34,468 bases of DNA from assembly GCA_902766005.1 (NCBI GenBank), contig CACXCB010000153.1, positions 1 through 34,468 on the forward strand, given 5' to 3'. Source of the DNA: an uncultured Erysipelotrichaceae bacterium. Its GTDB lineage: Bacteria; Bacillota_I; Bacilli_A; Erysipelotrichales; Erysipelotrichaceae. Both the position numbers and the translations under genes were made by a program. Below, piece by piece: positions 8,739 to 19,554 of the stretch (positions are counted from its first letter, which is position 1; every line of letters starts with the position of its first letter). The notes below the pieces were generated by a model. It was not told where the DNA came from, made no database searches, and saw only the letters and a list, made by a program, of their open reading frames with translations.

Positions 8739-9470
8739 ATGAAAGAGTTTAAGGTATCGATTGATGCATTTGACGGTCCGCTGGATCTCATGCTGCATCT
8801 GATAAAAGAAAAAGAACTGGATCTGATGAATCTGGATATCAATGTCCTGACCGATCAGTATATCGCTTATCTTGAGAGCATGGAAACACTGCATCTGGAA
8901 ATCGCAGGGGAATATCTTGTGGAGATGGCGACACTGATTGAATACAAAAGCAAGAAGATGATTCCCGGCAATAAAGATGAAATCGACGGCGAGTATGAGG
9001 AAGATCCGCGTGAAAAGCTGATCAAAAGACTGCTGGAATACCAGCAGTTCAAGGAGGCAAGCGCATCTTTGAACGATATGTTTGAAGAAAGGCAGAAACT
9101 GATGAGCAGGCCTCTGTCCGAAGAAGCCGAGCAGTTCATGGTTGCCGAAGAAGAACAGTACAGGGGCAATCCGTATGACTTGATGAAAGCGATGCGCAAA
9201 TGCATGATGCGCATGCAGCTTTCCAAACCGATTGAGACAAAATATACTGTCAAGGAAATGTCCATGGAAGACAGGGAGCTGGAAGTCAAGGCGATGCTGG
9301 ACAGGCTGCCCACTACCTTCCGCTTTGAAGCACTGCTGGAAGACTGTAAAGATGTGCCGATGTTTATTGTCACTTTCCTTTCGGTACTGGATCTTGCCCG
9401 TCAGCATATTCTGTATTTTACGATTGATGAAGAAGAGAACATCTGGTTTTCTAAAGGGGTGGTTTCATGA
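8739..9470 (+). CDS. scpA: segregation and condensation protein A
   Basis: 243 residues from ATG 8739, beginning MKEFKVSIDAFDGPLDLMLHL, the standard ScpA N-terminus. The same frame stays open far upstream inside leuS, but that part is not coding in this frame. ScpA is the kleisin that bridges the SMC heads in the bacterial condensin; the N-terminal helices and the C-terminal winged helix are both present. There is no clear SD (GGGTTAAAGCGT precedes the ATG) and the predicted transcript start is about ten bases upstream, so the leader is very short. It overlaps scpB by ATGA, which implies translational coupling. Confidence 0.95.
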   Translation: MKEFKVSIDAFDGPLDLMLHLIKEKELDLMNLDINVLTDQYIAYLESMETLHLEIAGEYLVEMATLIEYKSKKMIPGNKDEIDGEYEEDPREKLIKRLLEYQQFKEASASLNDMFEERQKLMSRPLSEEAEQFMVAEEEQYRGNPYDLMKAMRKCMMRMQLSKPIETKYTVKEMSMEDRELEVKAMLDRLPTTFRFEALLEDCKDVPMFIVTFLSVLDLARQHILYFTIDEEENIWFSKGVVS

Positions 9471-10114
9471 ATGATGAAGAGATTCTGGAAACAGAAGATA
9501 ATGCATCCGTTTTGGATGCGGATTATGATGATGAAGAGGCGGAAGAAGAAACCTATGATGAAGGATTTATTCATATGGCTTCCGTTCTTGAAGGATTGCT
9601 GTTTCTGACAGGGGATGAAGGCATCACGCTGGAGCAGGCAGCCAACGCATTGGAAACAGAAGTGGAATATGTAGAAAAGCTGTTTGATTATCTGCAGAAA
9701 TACTACCTGCAGGATGACCGGGGAATTGAAATTGCAAGGTATGGATTGACTTATCGCTTTTTAAGCAAAGCAAGTGTCCATGAGGCTGCAAAAAGACTGT
9801 TTCAGATTACCAAAACAAACAAGCTGTCTCAGGCAGCTCTTGAAACACTGGCAATTATCGCTTACAAACAGCCGATCACAAGAGTCGAAATTGAAGAGAT
9901 CCGCGGTGTCGGTGCGGATGTCATGTTAAGAAAACTGGAAGCCAGAGGCCTGATCCGGGAAGATGGCAGAAGCGATGCACCGGGAAGACCGATCCTGTAT
10001 TCCGTTACGGAGGAATTCATGGATGCATTTCATCTTCTGAGTCTGGATGAGCTTCCTGAACTTCCGCAATTTGATGACAATGAGGAAGAGAATAATGACC
10101 TGTTCGTTCAATAA
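9467..10114 (+). CDS. scpB: segregation and condensation protein B
   Basis: 215 residues. ATG overlaps the scpA stop by four bases. After an acidic N-terminal extension of about 35 residues (rich in Asp and Glu, DYDDEEAEEE) comes the tandem winged-helix core: MASVLEGLLFLTGDEG, then KLSQAALETLAIIAYKQPITR and IRGVGADVMLRKLEARGLI, which are the conserved ScpB blocks. Role: dimer that binds the ScpA middle region and completes SMC-ScpAB. The acidic extension is longer than usual and is probably disordered. The next gene begins 20 bases inside its 3' end. Confidence 0.95.
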   Translation: MNDEEILETEDNASVLDADYDDEEAEEETYDEGFIHMASVLEGLLFLTGDEGITLEQAANALETEVEYVEKLFDYLQKYYLQDDRGIEIARYGLTYRFLSKASVHEAAKRLFQITKTNKLSQAALETLAIIAYKQPITRVEIEEIRGVGADVMLRKLEARGLIREDGRSDAPGRPILYSVTEEFMDAFHLLSLDELPELPQFDDNEEENNDLFVQ

Positions 10115-10871
10115 AGCTTTCGTTGTAACATGCCTTCTGCTTTGTGGATGCGCATCGAAGCAGGAGGAAAAGGAAACAGCTGTTTCCGTCAACCAGCAGG
10201 CAGAATATGCCTGCAAGGTCATTGATTCCTATGATTATCATGAGGCGGTTCCTGAGGACCGCAAAGCGGACAGTGAATATCTTTCCGACAGTTTTTTCGG
10301 CGGAGATTCGCGCATGGGGGCGCTTGTTCTTAATGGAGAGCTGAAAGACAGCGGTGCAGAGATATACTATGTGACTTCATTGAATATTTTCCGCATCGAT
10401 TCCATGCAGGTGGATAATGTCGAAGAGGAGAAGACGTTATACGATTTGCTGATGGAAACAGATAAGCATCATATCTATCTGCTGCTTGGCATCAATGAAA
10501 TCCGTTATAACTCATTTGATTCGCTGATTGAACATTACCAGTGGATTATTGATGAAATTAAAAATGCTCATCCGGATGTGCATATTTACATCATGCTGGA
10601 TTATCATCCGCGGTCTGTTTCCGGATTGACATTGGAAGAGTTAAACGCTAAAGTGGATGATGTCAATTCACAGATGATAGATCTGGCTGTCAGGAATAAG
10701 TGCTATTACCTGGATATTGATGAAGCCTTGTGTGATGAAGATGGTATTGTCAGAGAAGAGTATGTATTTGATGGCCTGCATCTGAACGCAAGCGGTGAGG
10801 CGGCTTTGGAGGAATATCTCTTAAGCCACAAAGTGTCGGAGGAAGATTATGTTAAGAAAATTTGTGAGTAG
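10095..10871 (+). CDS. SGNH/GDSL-family hydrolase lipoprotein
   Basis: 258 residues from ATG 10095, chosen because AGGAAGAG precedes it and it gives a clean lipoprotein signal (hydrophobic stretch then LCGC, lipidated Cys19). SGNH blocks: GGDSRMG with nucleophile Ser72, LLLGINEIR (block III, Glu where Asp is more common), and DGLHLN with Asp226 and His229. This fold covers extracellular esterases and O-acetyl transferases or hydrolases acting on cell-wall polymers; the substrate cannot be read from the sequence. It overlaps scpB at its start and the DUF4358-type lipoprotein gene at its end (23 bases), so it belongs to one transcript with them. Confidence 0.82.
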   Translation: MTCSFNKAFVVTCLLLCGCASKQEEKETAVSVNQQAEYACKVIDSYDYHEAVPEDRKADSEYLSDSFFGGDSRMGALVLNGELKDSGAEIYYVTSLNIFRIDSMQVDNVEEEKTLYDLLMETDKHHIYLLLGINEIRYNSFDSLIEHYQWIIDEIKNAHPDVHIYIMLDYHPRSVSGLTLEELNAKVDDVNSQMIDLAVRNKCYYLDIDEALCDEDGIVREEYVFDGLHLNASGEAALEEYLLSHKVSEEDYVKKICE

Positions 10872-11325
10872 TTTGCTGGTGATATGTATGCTGGCAGGAT
10901 GCGGCGGATCCGAAAAGGATACTGCTGCAACCGAAAAAAGCACACAGAGTGCAGCGGATGTTGCTGCAGATATTGTAGAAGATCTGAATCTTAAGGATTC
11001 CATGGAGGAAGTCAAGAGCAGAGTAGTCAAAGGCATGTTTTTCCAGGGTGAGGATGTAACGGAAAATGCCTGTGTATATTTTTCAAGCACAAGCGGCAAT
11101 TCGGATACGGTAGGTGTATTCATCAGTGAAGATACAGCCGCTGTTACAGACTATCTGCATGAGTATCTGGAAGAGCAGAAAGCACAAACACAGACCTACT
11201 ATCCTGAAGAGGTGTTTAAAATATCTAATGCGATTGTGGATGAAAACGGATCAATGGTGATTCTTGTCATCTGCAACAACATTGAAGAGGCTAAGACAAA
11301 AGTAAACGAAGTATTGGGTAAATAA
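10849..11325 (+). CDS. DUF4358-type lipoprotein
   Basis: 158 residues, start ATG behind GGAGG (10838-10842) inside the end of the previous gene. Signal peptide with lipobox LAGC, then a Ser/Thr/Ala-rich linker and one compact domain whose layout (an internal VGVFISED strand, a helix of the form [21 protein letters not shown], and a closing [12 protein letters not shown]) fits DUF4358. In other Bacillota, genes of this family are often beside SGNH or MBOAT acyl-transfer genes, and here the SGNH lipoprotein is directly upstream and overlapping. Function unknown. The family assignment is by recall of the pattern and is moderately sure. Confidence 0.62.
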   Translation: MLRKFVSSLLVICMLAGCGGSEKDTAATEKSTQSAADVAADIVEDLNLKDSMEEVKSRVVKGMFFQGEDVTENACVYFSSTSGNSDTVGVFISEDTAAVTDYLHEYLEEQKAQTQTYYPEEVFKISNAIVDENGSMVILVICNNIEEAKTKVNEVLGK

Positions 11326-11339
11326 AAAAGGAGAAAATC

Positions 11340-12635
11340 ATGATTGAAAGGTATGCAAGAAAGCAGATGACAGACATCTGGACTGAAGAGGCAAAGTTCC
11401 AGGCATGGCTTGAAGTGGAAATCTTAATCGATGAGGCATGGGCAAAACTCGGTGAGATTCCGATGGAAGATGTTGACAAGATCAGAGCGAATGCGAAATT
11501 CTCTGTTGATCGGATTTTGGAAATTGAAAAGGAAACAAGACATGATGTCGTTGCTTTTACAAGATGCGTATCGGAAAGTCTCGGCGAAGAGAAGAAGTGG
11601 GTACATTACGGTGTTACCAGCACGGATATTGTAGATACCGCTAATGGTTTACGCTTTAAGAAGGCAAATGAAATCCTTCGTCAGGATATCGTAGAATTCA
11701 TGGACATTCTGAAGGAAAAGGCACTTGCATATCAGGATACAATCATGATGGGCAGAACCCATGGCGTACATGCCGAAATCACAACCTTCGGCATGAAATT
11801 CGCCTTGTGGTATGAAGAGATGAAGAGAAATCTTGAAAGATTTGATCTTGCCGCAAAAGATGTAGAGGCAGGAAAGATCTCCGGTGCCGTCGGAACTTTT
11901 GCAAACATTCCGCCGTTCGTACAGGATTATGTATGTGAAAAGCTGGGCATCCAGTCTGCCAACATCTCCACCCAGGTTCTGCAGAGAGACAGGCATGCGC
12001 ATTACTTTGCAACACTTGCCCTGATCGGTTCTTCTATCGAACAGATGGCAACCGAAATCAGACACCTGCAGAGAACGGAAGTCAGGGAAGCTGAAGAGCA
12101 TTTCAACAAAGGGCAGAAAGGTTCCAGTGCAATGCCGCATAAGCGCAATCCGATCGGTTCTGAGAACATCTGCGGTTGTGCTAGAGTCCTGAAAGGATAT
12201 ATGATGACAGCCTATGATGATGTTGCATTATGGCATGAAAGGGATATTTCCCATTCCAGCGTTGAAAGAATTATTGCACCGGATGCAACAGAGCTGCTTG
12301 ATTACATGTTGAACAGATTCGGCAGAATCTTAAAGAACCTGACAGTTTATCCGGAAAATATGAAAAAGAACATCTGGCTGACAAATGGTGTCATCTTCTC
12401 GCAAAGGTTCATGCTGAAGCTGATTGAAAAAGGATGGACAAGAGAAAAGGCATATGATACAGTTCAGCCACAGGCAATCAAAGCCTGGGAAGAAAATCTC
12501 AACTTCAGGGATTTGATGGAAGCGGTACCGGAAGTCACGGAAACACTGACACCGGAAGAGATTGAAGATTGCTTTGACCCGTACTATCATGTCAAGAATG
12601 TCAAAGAGATTTACAAGAGAGTAGGCTTACTCTAA
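11340..12635 (+). CDS. purB: adenylosuccinate lyase
   Basis: 431 residues, start ATG with AAGGAG (11328-11333). Fumarase/aspartase superfamily signature [10 protein letters not shown] at about residues 262-271, with the catalytic loop Ser and the early [10 protein letters not shown] motif holding a catalytic His. Reaction: splits SAICAR to AICAR and adenylosuccinate to AMP, each releasing fumarate. It is the last gene of the scpA-scpB-SGNH-DUF4358 run, 14 bases after the lipoprotein stop. purA, the preceding step for AMP, is on the opposite strand about 2.5 kb away. Confidence 0.97.
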   Translation: MIERYARKQMTDIWTEEAKFQAWLEVEILIDEAWAKLGEIPMEDVDKIRANAKFSVDRILEIEKETRHDVVAFTRCVSESLGEEKKWVHYGVTSTDIVDTANGLRFKKANEILRQDIVEFMDILKEKALAYQDTIMMGRTHGVHAEITTFGMKFALWYEEMKRNLERFDLAAKDVEAGKISGAVGTFANIPPFVQDYVCEKLGIQSANISTQVLQRDRHAHYFATLALIGSSIEQMATEIRHLQRTEVREAEEHFNKGQKGSSAMPHKRNPIGSENICGCARVLKGYMMTAYDDVALWHERDISHSSVERIIAPDATELLDYMLNRFGRILKNLTVYPENMKKNIWLTNGVIFSQRFMLKLIEKGWTREKAYDTVQPQAIKAWEENLNFRDLMEAVPEVTETLTPEEIEDCFDPYYHVKNVKEIYKRVGLL

Positions 12636-12660
12636 AAGAGAAATAAAGGAACGTGATAAG

Positions 12661-12672
12661 ATGAAGCTGTAA
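12661..12672 (+). CDS. possible three-codon leader peptide (MKL) before the ABC-F gene
   Basis: ATG AAG CTG TAA with AAGGA (12646-12650) ten bases upstream. It sits about 100 bases before two competing hairpins and the ABC-F gene, which is where leader peptides sit in attenuated ABC-F genes. It is very short and could be chance. Confidence 0.25.
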   Translation: MKL

Positions 12673-12727
12673 TTCATTTCAGGAGAAAAAAGAAATACGT
12701 CCATGGTCATACAGAATGATCATTTTC

Positions 12728-12805
12728 TTCCTGCATATGAATTACATGACTCTCTAAACAAAGTCTTGTTTTTCTGCATGCAGGAAAGCAGGATTTTTAT
12801 TTTTT
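12728..12805 (+). promoter_or_regulatory. candidate attenuator leader of the ABC-F gene
   Basis: Two helices exclude each other. Helix A: TTCCTGCAT (12728-12736) pairs perfectly with ATGCAGGAA (12778-12786). Helix B: TTCTGC (12772-12777) pairs with GCAGGA (12788-12793, one G-U) and runs directly into TTTTTATTTTTT (12794-12805), like a terminator. The SD GAGGTGA (12806-12812) starts right after the T run. The geometry suggests antitermination, but this is a hand fold without energies. Confidence 0.42.
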
Positions 12806-12812
12806 GAGGTGA

Positions 12813-14339
12813 ATGATGTTTCAGATTAAGAATGTAACAATTGAAAATATACAGGATAACCGCATTCTGTTGAAGGATTTTTCCCTTGTCCTGAATGAAG
12901 GGGACAAGGCTGCAGTGATCGGCGAAGAAGGTAACGGAAAGTCGACATTGCTTAAATGGATTCATGATGAGTCTCTTGTTTCTTCCTATGCCGAGGTGTC
13001 AGGTGAAAAACTGACACGAAACAAAACAACAGGATATCTGCCACAACAGCTTCCGATACAGGAAAGGAATAAAACAGTATATACTTTTTTGAATGAAAAT
13101 GATCTTCTGCTTGAAACTGGATGGGAAATCGTAAATGAGACAGCAATGCAGATGTTTCTTCATACGGATCTGATTTACAGTGAGCAGAGGATGGATGAAT
13201 TATCAGGAGGGGAAAAGGTTAAGGTGCAGCTTTTTAGAATCCGTCTGGAGAATCCGGATGTGTTGTTGCTGGATGAGCCCGGGAATGATCTGGATATTGA
13301 GACATTGGAGTGGCTTGAACAGATGATCCTGCATACGCAGAAACCAGTACTGTTTATCTCGCATGATGAAGCTATGCTCGAAAAGACTGCCAACAGGATC
13401 ATCCATATCGAACAGCTGAAAAAGAAACAGGAATGCCGGCACACAATTGCCAATGTGAATTATCAGACATATGTTAGGCAAAGAAACCTTTCCTTTGCAA
13501 AGCAGGCACAGCAGGCTGCCGGTGATAAAAGGGAAGATGAAAAGCGGATGGAAAGGTATCGTCGGATTGAGCAGAGGGTCAATCATGAACTGCATCATAT
13601 TTCCAGGCAGGATCCCCATGGCGGACAGTTGCTGAAAAAGAAAATGAAGGCGGTCAAATCCATGGGAAAACGGTTCGAGAGGCAAAGGGAAAATATGACC
13701 ATGATGCCTGAAAAAGAGGAATCGATTCTGTTCTTTTTCGAGAATACATATCTGCCTGAGGACAAGATCATTCTAAATTTGCAAATGTCCCCGTTTATGA
13801 TTGCAGATAAAAAACTATGTGATATGGTTAATCTGCAGGTGTTCGGACAGGATAAGATCTGTATTATCGGCAAAAACGGATCGGGAAAGACAACACTCAT
13901 GAAAGAGATCTATCATTCTTTGAAGGACAGGGAGGATATCCATATCGGCTATATGCCGCAGAATTATCGGGATCTCATGGATATGGAAATGACACCGGTG
14001 GAATATCTTTCGGATGGCACAAAAGAGATGACGACAAAGGTCATGACGTATCTAGGCGCGATGAAATATACTTCTGATGAAATGCTTCACCGAATGGAGG
14101 ATTTGTCGAGCGGACAACAGGCAAAACTCTTCTTTTTGAAGATGAACCTGGAAAGTTGCGATGTATTGCTGCTGGATGAGCCGACAAGAAACTTCTCCAG
14201 CCTGTCTTCTCCTGTCATTCGCCATGTGCTGAAGGAATTTCATGGCTGCATTATCTCAGTCTCCCATGACCGTAAATATATTGAAGAGGTTGCCGAGACG
14301 GTATATGTTTTATCAGAAACAGGTTTTGTAAAGAAATAA
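12813..14339 (+). CDS. ABC-F family ATPase (ribosome-protection-like)
   Basis: 508 residues; starts at ATG 12813 or, better spaced from GAGGTGA, at ATG 12816. Two nucleotide-binding domains without membrane segments. NBD1: Walker A GEEGNGKST (residues 37-45), signature LSGGEKVKV (about 130), Walker B VLLLDEPGNDLD (about 150). NBD2: GKNGSGKTT (from 353), signature LSSGQQAKL (about 431), VLLLDEPTRNFS (about 451), SVSHDRKYI. A basic helical linker (about 195-300) joins them and would reach toward the ribosomal P site. Members of this family act in translation and some confer resistance to MLS or pleuromutilin drugs; this one cannot be placed as factor or resistance protein from sequence alone. 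The NFS after DEPTR replaces the usual NHLD. Confidence 0.85.
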   Translation: MMFQIKNVTIENIQDNRILLKDFSLVLNEGDKAAVIGEEGNGKSTLLKWIHDESLVSSYAEVSGEKLTRNKTTGYLPQQLPIQERNKTVYTFLNENDLLLETGWEIVNETAMQMFLHTDLIYSEQRMDELSGGEKVKVQLFRIRLENPDVLLLDEPGNDLDIETLEWLEQMILHTQKPVLFISHDEAMLEKTANRIIHIEQLKKKQECRHTIANVNYQTYVRQRNLSFAKQAQQAAGDKREDEKRMERYRRIEQRVNHELHHISRQDPHGGQLLKKKMKAVKSMGKRFERQRENMTMMPEKEESILFFFENTYLPEDKIILNLQMSPFMIADKKLCDMVNLQVFGQDKICIIGKNGSGKTTLMKEIYHSLKDREDIHIGYMPQNYRDLMDMEMTPVEYLSDGTKEMTTKVMTYLGAMKYTSDEMLHRMEDLSSGQQAKLFFLKMNLESCDVLLLDEPTRNFSSLSSPVIRHVLKEFHGCIISVSHDRKYIEEVAETVYVLSETGFVKK

Positions 14340-14340
14340 T

Positions 14341-14362
14341 GCTCCCTTAGAAGGAGCTTTTA
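14341..14362 (+). terminator. intrinsic terminator of the ABC-F gene
   Basis: GCTCC (14341-14345) pairs with GGAGC (14353-14357), extended inward by two or three A-T pairs, followed by TTTT. Confidence 0.65.
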
Positions 14363-14372
14363 AAAAAGAAGA

Positions 14373-16471
<2,099 letters not shown>

Positions 16472-16482
16472 TCAACTGATAT

Positions 16483-16511
16483 ATCATAACATATTCATTT
16501 AATTATGTTTA
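16483..16511 (-). promoter_or_regulatory. promoter of purA
   Basis: Reading leftward: TAAACA (16506-16511) as -35, 17-base spacer, TATGAT (16483-16488) as -10. No known purine operator could be recognised. Confidence 0.5.
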
Positions 16512-16536
16512 AGAAATCTATGATTTGGTGTAAAAT
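16508..16536 (+). promoter_or_regulatory. promoter of the Mrp/NBP35 gene
   Basis: -10 TAAAAT (16531-16536) with a weak -35 TTTAAG (16508-16513) 17 bases upstream. The -35 overlaps that of divergent purA. Confidence 0.4.
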
Positions 16537-16556
16537 TAATAGCCGAGGTGAGAAAT

Positions 16557-17405
16557 ATGAGTGAGAATAAAAATGCTGAAAATTGTAATCATGCATGTGA
16601 GGGATGCAGTGTAGAAGGATGTGCTTCCCGCAAAGGCCCGCAGAGCTTTCGGATTGAACCCCATCCGTTATCCCGCATTAAAAAGACTATCGGTATTGTT
16701 TCCGGTAAAGGCGGTGTTGGTAAATCTTTTATTACATCTCTTCTGGCATCTGAAATGCAGAGAAGGGGAAACCGTTCCGCTGTACTCGATGGTGATATTA
16801 CAGGGCCCAGCCAGGCCAAGGCTTTCGGCATCACAGATAAGGCAAGAGGCAATGGGGAATTGCTTTTCCCTGCAGTAACGAAAAATGGCATTCAGGTCAT
16901 TTCTACAAATATGCTTCTGGAAAGTGATGATCAGCCGGTTATTTGGAGAGGACCGATGGTCGCAAACATTCTGAAACAGTTTTACCAGGAAGTTTACTGG
17001 GAAGATGTAGACTACATGTTTGTGGATATGCCTCCGGGAACAAGCGATGTTCCGCTTACATTATTCCAGTCTATTCCGCTGGATGGCATTCTGATTGTCA
17101 CCAGCCCGCAAGAGCTTGTTTCCATGGTTGTGGAAAAAGCCATCAACATGGCGGAAATGATGAATATCAAGGTTCTCGGACTGATCGAAAATATGTCTTA
17201 TGTCGAATGTCCGCATTGCGGCGAGAAGATCTATGTCTTCGGTGAATCGCATATCGATGATGTTGCGGAAAAATACGGTTTGCCGATTCTTGCAAAAGTT
17301 CCGCTGGATGCAAGGATTTCTGCCGCAAGCGATGCCGGAACCATTGAGAATTTGGAAATTGAGCAGTTGAAAGATGCTGCGGATTTTATTGAAAAAAACG
17401 TCTGA
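16557..17405 (+). CDS. Mrp/NBP35 family Fe-S carrier ATPase
   Basis: 282 residues from ATG 16557, five bases after GAGGTGA (16545-16551); a GTG at 16548 lies inside that SD and is rejected as start. The N-terminus holds four cysteines (CNHACEGCSVEGC). Then comes a deviant Walker A GKGGVGKS, DGDITGPSQ, the switch VDMPPGTSD, and a CPHCG pair near the C-terminus that in this family bridges a [4Fe-4S] cluster across the dimer. Role: Fe-S cluster scaffold or carrier in the cytosol. Both Cys sites are intact, so it should be functional. No isc or suf genes are close. It is probably monocistronic, with the response regulator downstream having its own -10. Confidence 0.9.
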   Translation: MSENKNAENCNHACEGCSVEGCASRKGPQSFRIEPHPLSRIKKTIGIVSGKGGVGKSFITSLLASEMQRRGNRSAVLDGDITGPSQAKAFGITDKARGNGELLFPAVTKNGIQVISTNMLLESDDQPVIWRGPMVANILKQFYQEVYWEDVDYMFVDMPPGTSDVPLTLFQSIPLDGILIVTSPQELVSMVVEKAINMAEMMNIKVLGLIENMSYVECPHCGEKIYVFGESHIDDVAEKYGLPILAKVPLDARISAASDAGTIENLEIEQLKDAADFIEKNV

Positions 17406-17428
17406 TTCACACAGCCTTCACAATAGAC

Positions 17429-17437
17429 TGATACAAT
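17429..17437 (+). promoter_or_regulatory. extended -10 promoter of the two-component genes
   Basis: TGATACAAT: TGn extension plus TACAAT (17432-17437), 22 bases before the response regulator start. No good -35 was found. Confidence 0.45.
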
Positions 17438-17459
17438 AGCTGCAGTAAAGGAGAGGAAG

Positions 17460-18137
17460 ATGACAAGGGTATTAATCGTAGATGATGAAGAAAAAATCCG
17501 TGAGATGATATGCAAGTATGCAAAGCATGAAGGTTTTGAGACCGACGAAGCATCGGATGGCATGATTGCCGTAGAGAAATGTGAAACAAATACATATGAT
17601 CTGGTTGTTATGGATGTCATGATGCCGAATCTTGACGGTTTCTCAGCTGTTAAGGAAATTAAAAAGTTCAAGCCGAACATGCCGTTTATCATGTTGTCAG
17701 CTCTTGGCGAAGAGTATGACAGGGTGCATGGATTTGATATCGGTGTAGATGATTACGTTGTCAAGCCGTTTTCCTCCAAGGAACTGATGATGCGCATTCA
17801 TGCGATACTGAAGCGTGTCAATCCGTATTCTGCAAGCCAGGATCAGCTGGTTGTGGACCAGATGGTAATTGATTATTCTGCAAGAACAGTTTCGATCGAA
17901 GGAAACCGTATTCAGCTTTCACCAAAGGAATATGATCTGTTGACATATCTTGCTAAAAATGCCGGTATTGCTTTGACTAGAGAACAGCTGCTGCAGAATG
18001 TATGGGGTTATGATTTCTTCGGAGATGACCGCACACTGGATACGCATATCAAGCTGCTGAGAAAAAATCTCGGGGAGTATTCCAAATATATCGTAACACT
18101 GAGAGGAGTTGGATACCGCTTTGAAAAAACAAATTAG
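17460..18137 (+). CDS. OmpR/PhoB-type response regulator
   Basis: 225 residues, start ATG behind GGAGAGGAAG. Receiver domain with acidic pocket Asp8-Asp9, phospho-acceptor Asp52 (VVMDVMMP), Ser80 and Lys102 (VVKPF). The C-terminal winged helix ends with the usual DDRTLDTHIKLLRKNLG and TLRGVGYRFE. Role: DNA-binding output of the kinase encoded next, which starts inside its last codons. Target genes are not known; the two lipoprotein genes just downstream are reasonable candidates. Confidence 0.95.
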   Translation: MTRVLIVDDEEKIREMICKYAKHEGFETDEASDGMIAVEKCETNTYDLVVMDVMMPNLDGFSAVKEIKKFKPNMPFIMLSALGEEYDRVHGFDIGVDDYVVKPFSSKELMMRIHAILKRVNPYSASQDQLVVDQMVIDYSARTVSIEGNRIQLSPKEYDLLTYLAKNAGIALTREQLLQNVWGYDFFGDDRTLDTHIKLLRKNLGEYSKYIVTLRGVGYRFEKTN

Positions 18138-19554
18138 CCTGAAATGGAAAATCGGAAGGTATCTTCTCGCTTTCGGGGTATTTATCATTGCAGTCATGTT
18201 TATTTTCCAGATCGGCCTGCTTGAACCGATGTATGAGCAGTCGAAGATCAATACGGTAAAGCTGGTTTCCGATGCAATTGTCAATGCCTTGGATGACGAT
18301 ATGGATGAGGATGACTTGGAAGATCTTGTTTTTGAAAATCAGGTAAAGAATGATACATGCATACGGTATTTCCGCACAGAAGAGGGACATACCAGTGACA
18401 GTTACGACATGCATTACATGAATGGATGTCTTCTGTACCGCATGCGTCCGGAAGAAATCAATGAGAACATTGCCAATGCCTATGCAAGCCAGGATAAAAC
18501 ATATCTCGGCATCAGCGATGAGGATCTCGGCATACCGATATCGGAAAAGAACTTCCGCAACATAATCTATACAAGAATCCTGCAGGATGATGATGAAACA
18601 AGCATCGTCATGGTATATACAGGGATTTCTTCGGTAGGTGCAGCCTTGCAGACTTTGCGGAAACAAATGCTTTACATCGGCATCATTCTGATTTTCGGTG
18701 TCATTCTTCTGACATTGCTGTTATATAAACAGATTGCAAAGCCGCTGTTATCGATTAACGAGAAGGCCAAATCCCTTCCGGAAGGAAAGTATGATCCTGA
18801 TCCGCAAACCAACCGGTACAGGGAAGCACAGGAGCTCAATGAAACACTGGTCAAAGCAGCAGGAGACATACAGAAAGCAGATAAGGCAAAACGTGACCTG
18901 ATCGCCAATGTCTCCCATGATCTTCGTACACCGCTAACCATGATATCAGGGTATGGGGAAATGATGATCGACCTTCCTGAAGAAAAGACAGATGAGAATA
19001 TCCAGGTTATCATCGATGAGTCAAAACGTCTGACTAATCTGGTAAACGATCTTTTGGATCTCTCCAAAATGCAGGAAAATAAGATTGTTTTGAACGAAGA
19101 GGACTTTGATCTGACCGAACTGATCAGAAATCAGTTGCGGAAATACGATGTATATCAGTATCGTGACGGCTTTGTGATTGAGGAGAATCTGCCTGAAGCT
19201 GTTACGGTTCATGCAGATCGAAAGAGAATCGAGCAGGTGATCAATAACTTCATCACCAATGCGATCAATTATTCTCTGGATGACAAGCATATCATCGTTG
19301 CCGAAAATATCCGCGATGATTCTGTAAAAGTCAGTATTCAGGATTTCGGTCAGGGTATCGCAAAAGAGAATATAAACGATATCTGGGATCGTTACTATAA
19401 GGTGGATAAAACCCATGTCAGGGCTTCCAGCGGCAGCGGTATCGGACTGGCAATTGTCAAAGAGATTCTTGATCTCCACCATGCCAAATACGGTGTCGAA
19501 AGCCAGCCGGGCAAAGGAAGTACATTCTGGTTCAGTCTTCCGATAAAAAAATAA
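18121..19554 (+). CDS. membrane sensor histidine kinase
   Basis: 477 residues from TTG 18121, chosen because GAGAGGAG (18101-18108) is 12 bases upstream; an in-frame TTG at 18109 touches that SD and is unlikely. First membrane helix about residues 11-33, an extracellular sensor of about 150 residues, second helix about 184-203, then HAMP. HisKA box NVSHDLRTPLTM has phospho-acceptor His266. The ATPase domain has NNFITNAINYS (about residue 375), DFGQGI and SGSGIGLAIVKEIL. It overlaps the response regulator by 17 bases and ends in a terminator. The sensor is acidic (DDDMDEDDLEDL) and has no recognised ligand motif. Confidence 0.94.
   Translation: MKKQISLKWKIGRYLLAFGVFIIAVMFIFQIGLLEPMYEQSKINTVKLVSDAIVNALDDDMDEDDLEDLVFENQVKNDTCIRYFRTEEGHTSDSYDMHYMNGCLLYRMRPEEINENIANAYASQDKTYLGISDEDLGIPISEKNFRNIIYTRILQDDDETSIVMVYTGISSVGAALQTLRKQMLYIGIILIFGVILLTLLLYKQIAKPLLSINEKAKSLPEGKYDPDPQTNRYREAQELNETLVKAAGDIQKADKAKRDLIANVSHDLRTPLTMISGYGEMMIDLPEEKTDENIQVIIDESKRLTNLVNDLLDLSKMQENKIVLNEEDFDLTELIRNQLRKYDVYQYRDGFVIEENLPEAVTVHADRKRIEQVINNFITNAINYSLDDKHIIVAENIRDDSVKVSIQDFGQGIAKENINDIWDRYYKVDKTHVRASSGSGIGLAIVKEILDLHHAKYGVESQPGKGSTFWFSLPIKK

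Noticed and set aside
10047..10094. Earlier start for the SGNH lipoprotein
   Set aside because: The longer form would bury the signal peptide; ATG 10095 has an SD and a proper lipoprotein N-terminus.
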